Source: Actinomadura sp. NBRC 104412
Lineage (GTDB): Bacteria; Actinomycetota; Actinomycetes; Streptosporangiales; Streptosporangiaceae
Direction of reading: 5' to 3'
Length of the DNA stretch: 64,000 nucleotides
Assembly (NCBI RefSeq): GCF_030269515.1
Contig: NZ_BSTM01000022.1
Coordinates: 62,001 to 126,000, forward strand
The notes beneath the pieces are model-generated. The model saw only the letters and a list, made by a program, of their open reading frames with translations, ran no database searches and was not told the DNA's origin. Shown here one piece after another: positions 16,751 to 24,422 of this stretch (the stretch's first letter is position 1; each line of letters begins with the position of its first letter). The position numbers and the translations under genes were made by a program.

Positions 16751-16800
16751 TCTAATTTGACAGGATGCTAATCAGGGGCGCAAACTCGCGGAGTGATTAG
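16751..16800. promoter_or_regulatory. Divergent arsR/arsI promoter-operator
   Basis: A perfect 7-bp inverted repeat, CTAATCA (16768-16774) and TGATTAG (16794-16800), spans the region. TTGACA at 16757-16762 with an 18-bp spacer to CAAACT fits a promoter for arsI. The arms are the best candidate ArsR site. Confidence 0.5.
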
Positions 16801-16831
16801 AAGACCGTCGAATCAGCATGGAGGAGGAACC

Positions 16832-17281
16832 ATGTCCCGTGTCCAGCTCGCGCTCCGGGTCCCCGATCTGAGCGCCTCGATCGACTTCTACACCAAGCTG
16901 TTCGACACCCCGCCCGCCAAGATCCGCGACGGATACGCCAACTTCGCCATCGCACAGCCGCCCCTCAAGCTCGTCCTCATCGAAGGCGCGGACGAGCCGG
17001 CCACGCGGCTGGACCACCTGGGCGTCGAGGTGGACGACTCCGACCTGGTCACCACCGCCGCCCGGCGACTGGCCACCGCCGGACTGGCGACCCTGGAGGA
17101 GAACGACACCTCGTGCTGCTACGCACTCCAGGACAAGGTCTGGGTGACCGGCCCCGGTGAGGAGCCGTGGGAGGTGTACGTGGTCAAGGGCGAGGGCGAC
17201 ACGCTGGGCAAGGCCGAGAACCCGGCCACCACGACCGAAAACGGAGATCACGGGAAGACGGCCGCGCAGGGCTGCTGCTGA
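16832..17281 (+). CDS. arsI: ArsI-type C-As lyase (organoarsenical demethylase)
   Basis: A 149-residue vicinal-oxygen-chelate dioxygenase. ATG 16832 follows GGAGGA. The ArsI hallmarks are present: a vicinal cysteine pair Cys95-Cys96 (TSCCYAL) for As(III), and metal-ligand candidates Gln5, His62 and Glu114, each 3 residues lower than the ligands I recall for the Thermomonospora ArsI (from memory). A C-terminal Cys pair (GCC at the end) adds to the thiol content. It cleaves the C-As bond of methylarsenite and aromatic arsenicals using Fe(II) and O2. CadI proteins share the family, but the CC pair and neighbouring arsR favour ArsI. Confidence 0.88.
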   Translation: MSRVQLALRVPDLSASIDFYTKLFDTPPAKIRDGYANFAIAQPPLKLVLIEGADEPATRLDHLGVEVDDSDLVTTAARRLATAGLATLEENDTSCCYALQDKVWVTGPGEEPWEVYVVKGEGDTLGKAENPATTTENGDHGKTAAQGCC

Positions 17282-17398
17282 ACGGCTCGGCAGGTGCGCC
17301 ACTCTCGATGCTGCGCCATCCCTCGCCGCGTCCGCCGGCTCCTGCTCGCGAGGGCTGCGAAGCTCCCGCTTGGGCACGTTGAGGGGCGGCGAGTGCGG

Positions 17399-17441
17399 CG
17401 CCGTTGCGAGGGTGTTGATCATTGACGCCCTCGCAACGGCG
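17399..17441. terminator. Bidirectional terminator between arsI and the SDR operon
   Basis: Perfect 14-bp arms (CGCCGTTGCGAGGG / CCCTCGCAACGGCG) with a 15-nt loop, between convergent genes. It can serve both strands. Confidence 0.75.
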
Positions 17442-17454
17442 GGAAGGGTGGGGT

Positions 17455-18288
17455 TCAGATGGTCAGCGCGCCGCCGTCGATCGGCAGGGCCACGCCGGTG
17501 ATGTAGCGCGCCTCGTCGGAGGCGAGGAACAGGACGGCGTTGCTGACGTCGATCGACTCGACCCAGTCGATCGGCAGGAGGATCGTTGCCGCCGATGCCG
17601 CTCCGAAGTCCTTACGGGTGGGATTCTCGATGTCGGGGCAGAACAGGCGGTACATGCTCTCGTTCTGGATCATTTCGGTGTCGACCTGGGTCGGGTTGAC
17701 CGTGTTGACCCGGATGCTGTGCGGCGCGAGTTCCTGCGCGAGCGTCTTCATCAGCCCCACCACACCGTGCTTGGCCGACACGTAATGCGACACGCCGCTG
17801 TAGGACCGTAGGCCGGCGACGGAGCTGGTGAGCACGATCGAGCCGCCACGCCCGCCCTTGATGAGATGCGGAATCGCCGCCTTGCAGGTGCGCCATACGC
17901 CGTTGAGGTTGATGTCGATCATCTGCCCCCAGGTTTCCTCGGTCAGCTCGTGTGACGGGCCGTTGGAGAGGATGCCGGCGTTCGCGCACACGATGTCGAG
18001 CCGGCCGAGTTCCGCGACGCCTGCGTCAACGGCATCTTTCAGTGACTGCATGTCGCGCACGTCCGCTTGCGTGGCGACGATGCGCCGGCCGAGCGCCTTG
18101 ACCTGGCGCTCGGTCTCGGCCAGGTCCGCGGCGCTCGCCATCGCGTAGTCGACGGTGTCGATATCGGCGCAGTGGTCGATGGCGATGATGTCGGCGCCCT
18201 CCTGTGCGAGCCGGATGGCGTGGCTACGCCCCTGCCCGCGGGCTGCCCCGGTGATGAATGCGACTTTGCCTTCAACCCGACCTGCCAT
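17455..18288 (-). CDS. Mycofactocin-type SDR dehydrogenase (copy 1)
   Basis: A 277-residue SDR. It starts at ATG 18288 with GGAGCGC just before. The N-terminus GKVAFITGAARGQGRSHAIR and the insertion after the second strand (AIDHCADIDTVDYAMASAADL) are the signature of the mycofactocin-associated SDR subfamily, whose NAD is not exchangeable and is reoxidised through mycofactocin. Catalytic Ser, Tyr and Lys are seen in LTSSVAG and YVSAKHG. Oxidation of a secondary alcohol is the expected reaction. It is a tandem paralogue of the next gene; last in its operon. Mycofactocin synthesis genes are not in the window. Confidence 0.88.
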   Translation of the reverse strand: MAGRVEGKVAFITGAARGQGRSHAIRLAQEGADIIAIDHCADIDTVDYAMASAADLAETERQVKALGRRIVATQADVRDMQSLKDAVDAGVAELGRLDIVCANAGILSNGPSHELTEETWGQMIDINLNGVWRTCKAAIPHLIKGGRGGSIVLTSSVAGLRSYSGVSHYVSAKHGVVGLMKTLAQELAPHSIRVNTVNPTQVDTEMIQNESMYRLFCPDIENPTRKDFGAASAATILLPIDWVESIDVSNAVLFLASDEARYITGVALPIDGGALTI

Positions 18289-18308
18289 GTGCGCTCCTTC
18301 GGTTGTTG

Positions 18309-19145
18309 TCACTTGATCAGTACGCCTGCGTCGACCGGTAGTGCGACCCCGGTGATGTAGCGCGCCTCGTCCGAGGCGAGGAACAGCACCGCATTGCTCA
18401 CGTCCCGCGCATCGACCCACGGGACCGGCAGCGCGTTCATCGCCTGCGACACCGGCGCGAAGTCGGCGCGGGTCGGATTGTCGACATCCGGGCAGAACAG
18501 CTCGAACATCGGCCTGTTCATGATCATCGGGGTGTCCACCTGGGTCGGGTTCACGGTGTTGACGCGAATCCGGTGCGGCGCCAGCTCTTGGGCGAGCGTC
18601 TTCATAAGGCCGACCACGCCATGCTTGGCCGCCGTGTAGTGCGCGATGTTCGCGTACGCCTTGAGCCCCGCCGCCGAACTGGTGAGCACGATCGCGCCGC
18701 CGCGTCCCCCGTCGATCATGTGCGGGATCGCCGCCTTGCACGTACGCCACACTCCGCCCAGGTCGACGTCGACGACATCGAGCCATACCTGCTCGTCCAT
18801 GTCCTGGGCGGGCGAAGGCTTGTTGACGCCGGCGTTGGCGCAGACGATGTCGAGGCGACCGAGCTGGGCGACTCCGTCGTCCACCGCCGCGCGCAGGGCC
18901 GGGTAGTCGCGCACGTCGGCCTGCCGGGCGACGATGCGGCGGCCGAGCGCCTTGACCTGCCGGACCGTTTCGGCCAGATCCTCGGCCGTACCCAGCGGAT
19001 AGGGGACGTTGTCCATGTCGGCGCACAGGTCGACGGCGATGATGTCGGCGCCCTCCTGCGCGAGCCGGATGGCGTGGCTACGCCCCTGTCCGCGCGCTGC
19101 CCCGGTGATGAACGCGACCTTGCCTTCAACTCGTCCGGCGCTCAT
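18309..19145 (-). CDS. Mycofactocin-type SDR dehydrogenase (copy 2)
   Basis: A 278-residue SDR with the same GAARGQGRSHAIR nucleotide motif and ~35-residue insertion (AVDLCADMDNVPYPLGTAEDL). Catalytic residues are in LTSSAAG and YTAAKHG. Its ATG overlaps the stop of the ABC permease by 4 nt, so it is translationally coupled to the transporter. Differences from copy 1 cluster in the substrate loop (residues ~200-235), suggesting that the two act on different stereoisomers or successive alcohols (inference). Confidence 0.88.
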   Translation of the reverse strand: MSAGRVEGKVAFITGAARGQGRSHAIRLAQEGADIIAVDLCADMDNVPYPLGTAEDLAETVRQVKALGRRIVARQADVRDYPALRAAVDDGVAQLGRLDIVCANAGVNKPSPAQDMDEQVWLDVVDVDLGGVWRTCKAAIPHMIDGGRGGAIVLTSSAAGLKAYANIAHYTAAKHGVVGLMKTLAQELAPHRIRVNTVNPTQVDTPMIMNRPMFELFCPDVDNPTRADFAPVSQAMNALPVPWVDARDVSNAVLFLASDEARYITGVALPVDAGVLIK

Positions 19146-20164
19146 TTGATCAGTCCGTAGCGCCTGCGGTCGATCGTGATCGCGACCGCCGCGATGACGA
19201 CCGCTCCCTTCACGATCAACTGGGTGTACGGGCCCACCGACGTGATGTCCATGCCGGAGCCGAGAATGACGATGACCAGGGTGCCGAGCATGGTGCGGTG
19301 CGGGCCGCCGACTCCGCCCGACAGCGCGGTGCCGCCCACGACGATCGCGGCGATGGAGTTGAGCAGGCTCGGATCGGCGCCCAACGGCACACCCGTGCTC
19401 GCCTGACCGGTAAGGATGATGCCCGCCACGGCGGCGATGACGCCCGCGAGAGCGAACACCGACAACTTCACGGCACGCACTCGCACGCCACTGAGCCGGG
19501 CCGCCCGTTCGTTGCCCCCCACCGCGTAGAGGTGACGCCCGTAGGACGTCGCGAACACCAGTGCCGTCAATCCGATGGCCAGGACGATGGCGATGAGCGC
19601 GCCGTTGGGCAGACCCGGGATGGTCGAGGTGTTCACCAAGGTGTTGAGCAGGCCCGAGTTGAACGAGACCGGGCCGCCCTTGGAGATGGTGTTCGAGACG
19701 CCGTCGAGTATCGACATCATGCCGAGCGTCACCAGGAACGACGGCACTTTGAGCAGCGTGGTGACGATCCCGTTGACCAGGCCGACGAAGCCGCCGACCA
19801 GCAGGACGAGGACTATGGCCAGCGGGCCGCCGAGGGAGTCGATCCACTTGGCGATCAGGATGCCGGCCAGCGACGCGTTCGCCGCGACGGACAGGTCGAT
19901 TCCGCCGATCAGGATGACGAACGTGCCGGCGAGGGCGAGGACGGAGAGGAACGCCATCTGCCGCAGGATGTTCTGGGCGGAGCCGGTCGAGATGAACGCC
20001 GGGTTCTGCGCGCCGAAGTAGGCCACGAGCACGATGAGCGCCACGATCGGGATGAGGATGTTGCGGTACCGGTCGAGGAACGTGGACGCCGCCGCCGGCG
20101 ACCGTGGGGACGAGCGCTCGTCACCGGTCTGCCGCTTCACCAGGCGTGGCGAAGACTGGGTCAT
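19142..20164 (-). CDS. ABC importer permease (RbsC class)
   Basis: A 340-residue membrane protein with about ten hydrophobic segments after a ~30-residue basic N-terminus. The family motifs FVILIGGIDLSVAA and the coupling loop AVGGNERAARLSGV are clear. It forms the channel of a second ribose-class importer with the ATPase at 20174 and the lipoprotein at 21752. Coupled to the downstream SDR by a 4-nt overlap. Confidence 0.9.
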   Translation of the reverse strand: MTQSSPRLVKRQTGDERSSPRSPAAASTFLDRYRNILIPIVALIVLVAYFGAQNPAFISTGSAQNILRQMAFLSVLALAGTFVILIGGIDLSVAANASLAGILIAKWIDSLGGPLAIVLVLLVGGFVGLVNGIVTTLLKVPSFLVTLGMMSILDGVSNTISKGGPVSFNSGLLNTLVNTSTIPGLPNGALIAIVLAIGLTALVFATSYGRHLYAVGGNERAARLSGVRVRAVKLSVFALAGVIAAVAGIILTGQASTGVPLGADPSLLNSIAAIVVGGTALSGGVGGPHRTMLGTLVIVILGSGMDITSVGPYTQLIVKGAVVIAAVAITIDRRRYGLIK

Positions 20165-20173
20165 TTGCGGACC

Positions 20174-21703
20174 TCACATCATGTAACGGACGATGTCGAC
20201 TTCGCTGGGCTTGGCGGCGGCGGGGGCGGGGATCTCGGCGGTGACATGGCCGTCCTTGAGCACCAGGATCCGGTCGGCCAGGCCGATGATCTCCTCCAGG
20301 GACTCGGTGCACAGCAGCACACCGACGCCGCTTCCCGCGAGGTCTCGGATGAGCTCGTAGATCTCCTCTCGCGTGCCGACGTCGATGCCGCGCGTCGGAT
20401 CGTCGAGCACGAGCAACCGGCAGTCGCGGCCCAGCCAGCGCGCGAACACGGCCTTCTGCTGGTTGCCGCCCGACAGCTCGCCGATCGGGGTGGACAGCGA
20501 CTCGGTCTTCACCCGCAACCGCTTCGCCAGCGCATCGGTCCTCGAACGCTCGGTGGGCAGGCGGAGCAGCCGCGACCACCGCGAGGTGAGCAGATCGAGG
20601 AAACCGATCGAGATGTTCGAACGGACGGACATGGTCGTGAACAACGAGTCGTTGGCGCGCTCGGGCGGCACGTAGAGGACGCCGTTCCGCATGGCCTGCG
20701 CCACCGTCCACCGGGAACGGCGGGTGCCGTCGACGACGATCGACCCCGAGTCGAGCCCTTCCGCGCCGGCGCACACGGCCGCGAGCTCGGACTTGCCCGA
20801 ACCGATCACCCCGGCGAGACCGACGATCTCGCCGGGGCGCACCGCCACGTCGACGTCGGTGAACGCGCCCGACTTGGTGCCGCCGATGACGCGCATGATC
20901 GGCTCGGCCGACGAGGCGCCTCGTTGCTCGTCCTCGCGGTAGTAGTCGACGCTGCGCTCGCGGCCGACCATCAGTTCGTGCAGCCGCGAGTCCGTGATGC
21001 CGTCGTTGGGCACCGTGTCGATCACCTTGCCGTCCCGGAGGACCAGCAGCCGCGAGCTCAGCCGGAGCACGTCCTGCAGGATGTGCGACACATAGATGAA
21101 CGCCACCCGCGAGCGCCATCGCTCGATGAGCGAGAACAGCAGATCGACCTCGTGCTCGCTGAGCGCGCTCGTCGGCTCGTCGAGCAGGATCACCGGCGGA
21201 CGGTCGGTGAGCCGTGCCAGGGCGAACGCCTTGGCGATCTCGACGAGCTGCCGCTGCGGGTAGCTCAGGTCGGCGACGATCGCGTCGGCCGGGATCTCGT
21301 CCAGATGCAGGTCGTGCAGCAGGGCGCTCGCCGCGGCACGCAACCGGCGCGCTCGTGACCACCCGCGGCCGGGCACGAGGGCCTCGCGGCCGAGGTAGAT
21401 GTTCTCGTACACCCGCAGCGGTTCGACGAGCGCCTGCTCCTGCGCGACGACGGAGATGCCCATCGCGGACAGCCTGCGGGGGTCGCCGAGCGGCGCGTGG
21501 GTGCCGTCGACGGTCATCGTGCCTTCGTCCGGCCGGACCGTACCGCTCAGCACACCGATCAGCGTCGACTTCCCCGCGCCGTTCTCACCGATGAGGCCGA
21601 GCACCTCACCGGTACTGACGTCGAGCGACACGTCGCGCAACGCGTGCACGATGCCGTAGCTCTTGGAGATGCCGGTGAGCTTCACCGTCGATGTAGAAGG
21701 CAC
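20174..21703 (-). CDS. ABC importer ATPase with two nucleotide-binding domains (RbsA class)
   Basis: A 509-residue tandem ATPase. Domain 1: Walker A GENGAGKST near residue 41, signature region LSYPQRQLVEIAKA and Walker B LLDEPTSAL. Domain 2: GVIGSGKSE, LSGGNQQK and VLDDPTRGIDV. In contrast to the ATPase at 6571, the second Walker A here keeps its lysine, so both sites could bind nucleotide normally. Lies 9 nt upstream of the permease. Confidence 0.9.
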   Translation of the reverse strand: MPSTSTVKLTGISKSYGIVHALRDVSLDVSTGEVLGLIGENGAGKSTLIGVLSGTVRPDEGTMTVDGTHAPLGDPRRLSAMGISVVAQEQALVEPLRVYENIYLGREALVPGRGWSRARRLRAAASALLHDLHLDEIPADAIVADLSYPQRQLVEIAKAFALARLTDRPPVILLDEPTSALSEHEVDLLFSLIERWRSRVAFIYVSHILQDVLRLSSRLLVLRDGKVIDTVPNDGITDSRLHELMVGRERSVDYYREDEQRGASSAEPIMRVIGGTKSGAFTDVDVAVRPGEIVGLAGVIGSGKSELAAVCAGAEGLDSGSIVVDGTRRSRWTVAQAMRNGVLYVPPERANDSLFTTMSVRSNISIGFLDLLTSRWSRLLRLPTERSRTDALAKRLRVKTESLSTPIGELSGGNQQKAVFARWLGRDCRLLVLDDPTRGIDVGTREEIYELIRDLAGSGVGVLLCTESLEEIIGLADRILVLKDGHVTAEIPAPAAAKPSEVDIVRYMM

Positions 21704-21751
21704 GTCGGGCCGCCCCGCTCTTGGATGGACTGTGGTGGGATGCCGCCGCGC

Positions 21752-23050
21752 TCAGGCGACGAGCTTGCTCTTGAACTCGAACAGGGGGCCGGACTTGAAC
21801 GCGGCCGCGTAGTCGGCCCGGACCTTGCCGATGTCGGCGGACGCCCACGCCGGGTTGAGCTTGTACTGATCCTGGGGAACGCCGGCGTAGAACTCCTTGG
21901 GATCGATCGGGTTGAGCAGCGTCTGCGGATCCCAGTCGTTCGGATGGAGCGCCTTGCTCATCTTCGTCCAGTTGAACGGCAGCTTGCCGGCGTAGACGGT
22001 GTCCAGAACCTTCTGGGCGATGTCGGGCGTGACGAGCAGCGCGCCCTGCGAAAGGAATCTCTCCGGCAGCGAGAGCTCCACCCCGTTGAGAACGTCGAAC
22101 ACCGTGATGCCCAGCAGCCCGGCGGTCAGACCGCCGATCGTGGCACTGGTCAGGTACTGCTTGCCGGCCGCGATGTACTCGATGTTCTGCTTGTTGCCGT
22201 CGAAACCCGTGACGACCTTGTCCTTGATGCCCTGCGCGTCGAGTGCCGCGATCACTCCCGCGGCCTCGCTGTCGTTCTGAGCGAACACCCCGACGAAGTC
22301 CTTGACGGACGGGAGGATGTTCGTGAGCGACTTGCGCGCGTCCTCCGAGGTCCAGTTCCCCGGCGCCGCGGTGACGATCTTGATTCCCGGGTAGTCCTTG
22401 AGCGCCATGTTCAGTCCGGCGGTCCGCTGGTCGTCCGCGGACGAGCCCTTCTGACCGGGGACGTGGATGATCGTGCCGGTGCCACCGACCTTGTCGAACA
22501 GGGCCTTCGCGGTGGCCGCCGCGATCTTCGTCGACGGCGGCGTGATGAAGCGCGCCCACTTGTCGGCGTCCGCGGGCGTGTACCAGGGCGGAGCGGTGTA
22601 CGAGCTCGCGTACAGGATGCCGGACGCCTGGCATGCCTTCGTCACCGCGGCGGCCTGGGCCTCGGTCGCGGGCGTGCCGAAGATGGACTTGCCGGTCGCG
22701 GTGCGCACGTTGCCCACCTGGCCGATCGCGGTGCTGGCGTTGCCCTGGTCCTCGAGGGTGGCCATCGGGACGCCCAGCGCGGCCATCGCCTGCTTGGCCC
22801 CCTCGTTGAACGCGACGAAGTAGTCATTGGACAGCGTCGTCACCTGGCACCAGGTCTTGTCCTTCTTGAGCTTGCCGCCGGCGGCGGCCGGCTGGTCCGA
22901 GCTCGATGAACCTCCGCACGCGCCGGTCCCGAGAACGATGCCGGCGGCACCGACCGCGGACAGGAACGCGCGCCGGGAAACGGGGTTGGGGAACTGACCG
23001 TGGACCGCCATATCGACGATCCGTGACTCGATGGAAGCCAATTCCGTCAT
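21752..23050 (-). CDS. ABC transporter substrate-binding protein, Tat-type lipoprotein
   Basis: A 432-residue binding protein if started at ATG 23050. That ATG directly abuts AAAGGAG, leaving no spacing; a TTG nine bases on (23041) would be better placed, so the exact start is open. The signal has twin arginines (SRRAFLSAVGAAG) and a lipobox with Cys45 followed by GGSSSS, meaning Tat export and lipidation. The mature part is a type I binding fold (VGVFAQNDSEAAGVIAAL, VTGFDGNKQNIEYI). A folded or cofactor-bearing passenger could explain Tat use, but this is speculative. First of the transporter genes, after the hydrolase. Confidence 0.85.
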   Translation of the reverse strand: MTELASIESRIVDMAVHGQFPNPVSRRAFLSAVGAAGIVLGTGACGGSSSSDQPAAAGGKLKKDKTWCQVTTLSNDYFVAFNEGAKQAMAALGVPMATLEDQGNASTAIGQVGNVRTATGKSIFGTPATEAQAAAVTKACQASGILYASSYTAPPWYTPADADKWARFITPPSTKIAAATAKALFDKVGGTGTIIHVPGQKGSSADDQRTAGLNMALKDYPGIKIVTAAPGNWTSEDARKSLTNILPSVKDFVGVFAQNDSEAAGVIAALDAQGIKDKVVTGFDGNKQNIEYIAAGKQYLTSATIGGLTAGLLGITVFDVLNGVELSLPERFLSQGALLVTPDIAQKVLDTVYAGKLPFNWTKMSKALHPNDWDPQTLLNPIDPKEFYAGVPQDQYKLNPAWASADIGKVRADYAAAFKSGPLFEFKSKLVA

Positions 23051-23162
23051 CTCCTTTGAGATACGAGAACCCGCCACGGCCCCGATGGGCCGCGGTTGTG
23101 GACGCTGACGCGCCGGTTGGGGGGTGGGGTGGCCGTGGCGCACGCTCGTGGCCGCGATGTCC

Positions 23163-24101
23163 TCACCGCTGTGGTGTCATCGCCTTCGCGACGAGATGAT
23201 CGGCGAACCAGCGCGACGCCTCCTCGGCGGCGACGGCCAGCTTCGCCCGATCGCTGTACAGGGTCATATGCGACGTGTGCGGGAGGACGACCAGCTTCTT
23301 CTTCTCCGTGGGGATCCTGTTGTAGCTCTCGATCTCCAGATCCCAGAGCGTCAGATCGTCGCCCTCCGCGACGATCATGAGCGTCGGTGTGTCGTAGATG
23401 CGGGTGACGAACGGGTTGACGTCGTAGTTCAGCAGCAGGTCGACGGACTCCATCGTGCTGGAGTTCTGATACAGAGGAGCCTCGGTCGCCTGTAGCTGCG
23501 CGAACGTCGTGAACGTCTCCGGGAACGGCCACGCGGACAGCTCTTCCTCGGGAGTCGCGCTGGCGTGCGGCAAGTAGAGCCGGTTGTCCGGGTTCTCGTA
23601 GCGGAGCCGGCGATCCTCGAGGACCGCCTCCCACAGCCGGCGGTATCCGAGCGTGCCGTGGACGCGGCGCATGTTGCGGTAGCCGTCGATCACCGGGATC
23701 TGGCTGACGATCGCCTTCACACGGGGATCGGTCGCCGCGAGGATCAGGACATGACCCCCTGAGTACGAGATCCCCCACGCGCCCAGGCGGTCCGGGTCGA
23801 TCCCATCGGCGCGTTCGAGGAAGCTCAGCGCGTTCTGGTAGTCGCGGATCTGCGCCCATGGGTCGAGGTGCTGGCGGGGCTCCCCCTCGGAGGAGCCGAG
23901 GTTGCGGTAGTCGAAGATCAGCGCGGCCATGCCCAGTGACGCGAACGCCTCGGCGTAGTACGGCATGACGAGCTCGCGGACGTAGCACCATCCACCCGCG
24001 AGTACGACTGCGGGAACGTCCCCGGTCGCGTCATCCGGACGATAGAGCCACCCCCTGACAAGGCTGCCCTCGCTGGTGAACTCGATGTCTTCTCGGCGCA
24101 T
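23163..24101 (-). CDS. Alpha/beta hydrolase (dienelactone-hydrolase/esterase-like)
   Basis: A 312-residue hydrolase. ATG 24101 has GAGAGG five bases upstream; longer in-frame starts exist, but those above ~24225 lie before the predicted transcription start. Fold motifs: VVLAGGWCYVREL (oxyanion strand), GISYSGGH as nucleophile elbow, a later Asp in IVAEGDDLTL and His in PHTSHM. Such proteins cleave esters, lactones or peptides. It is first in the leftward operon, so the imported compound may be an ester, or the enzyme may act after oxidation. Confidence 0.82.
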   Translation of the reverse strand: MRREDIEFTSEGSLVRGWLYRPDDATGDVPAVVLAGGWCYVRELVMPYYAEAFASLGMAALIFDYRNLGSSEGEPRQHLDPWAQIRDYQNALSFLERADGIDPDRLGAWGISYSGGHVLILAATDPRVKAIVSQIPVIDGYRNMRRVHGTLGYRRLWEAVLEDRRLRYENPDNRLYLPHASATPEEELSAWPFPETFTTFAQLQATEAPLYQNSSTMESVDLLLNYDVNPFVTRIYDTPTLMIVAEGDDLTLWDLEIESYNRIPTEKKKLVVLPHTSHMTLYSDRAKLAVAAEEASRWFADHLVAKAMTPQR

Positions 24102-24231
24102 CGTGGCCTCTCGGAACTGTGGAGTAAGCGGAATGGCCATCGGCCGTCCCGGCTCGCGGCGCGCCGCGACGGCACGGACGGACAGTGGGGCCCCGCGGCG
24201 GCTGATCAGGCCAGGTGACGAGGTGCGCACC

Positions 24232-24272
24232 ATCGTGGATCCGCGGAACACGCTTGTCAAGTGTCACTTGAC
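24232..24272 (-). promoter_or_regulatory. Leftward promoter with operator copy 1
   Basis: On the minus strand TTGACA (24260-24255), 17-bp spacer, CACGAT (24237-24232). The -35 lies inside the perfect palindrome GTCAAGTGTCACTTGAC (24256-24272). It would drive the hydrolase-transporter-SDR operon. Confidence 0.6.
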
Positions 24273-24327
24273 GGTTTCGGCCACGCCGATTTCCGGCGCC
24301 GAGGACGGTGATCCGGTTGGCCGGTCT

Positions 24328-24368
24328 GTCAAGTGACACTGGACATGACTACGTCCGCTGGTTACATT
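24328..24368 (+). promoter_or_regulatory. Rightward promoter with operator copy 2
   Basis: TGGACA (24340-24345), 17-bp spacer, TACATT (24363-24368). The -35 overlaps GTCAAGTGACACTGGAC (24328-24344), the same palindrome with one mismatch. The predicted transcript starts near 24375, which excludes the upstream GTG/ATG codons as starts of the E1 gene. Confidence 0.62.
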
Positions 24369-24422
24369 GACGCCCCAGAGAGCGCGGTCGGTACCACGGT
24401 GCGCGCTGACGGGAGAGCCCTC

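Larger units (their letters stand above)
24102..24422. other. Divergent intergenic control region, 321 bp
   Basis: No gene. It contains two facing promoters and two copies of a 17-bp palindrome, described separately. Translations extending upstream into it from either side lack ribosome sites. Confidence 0.7.

Noticed and set aside
19298..21358. 686-residue plus-strand frame opposite the ABC genes
   Set aside because: Arg/His/Asp-rich shadow; the minus strand encodes a clear permease and ATPase.
24333..24422. Upstream GTG (24333) or ATG (24345) as the start of the E1 gene
   Set aside because: Both lie inside or before the predicted promoter and lack a ribosome site, whereas 24423 has GGGAGAG and fits.
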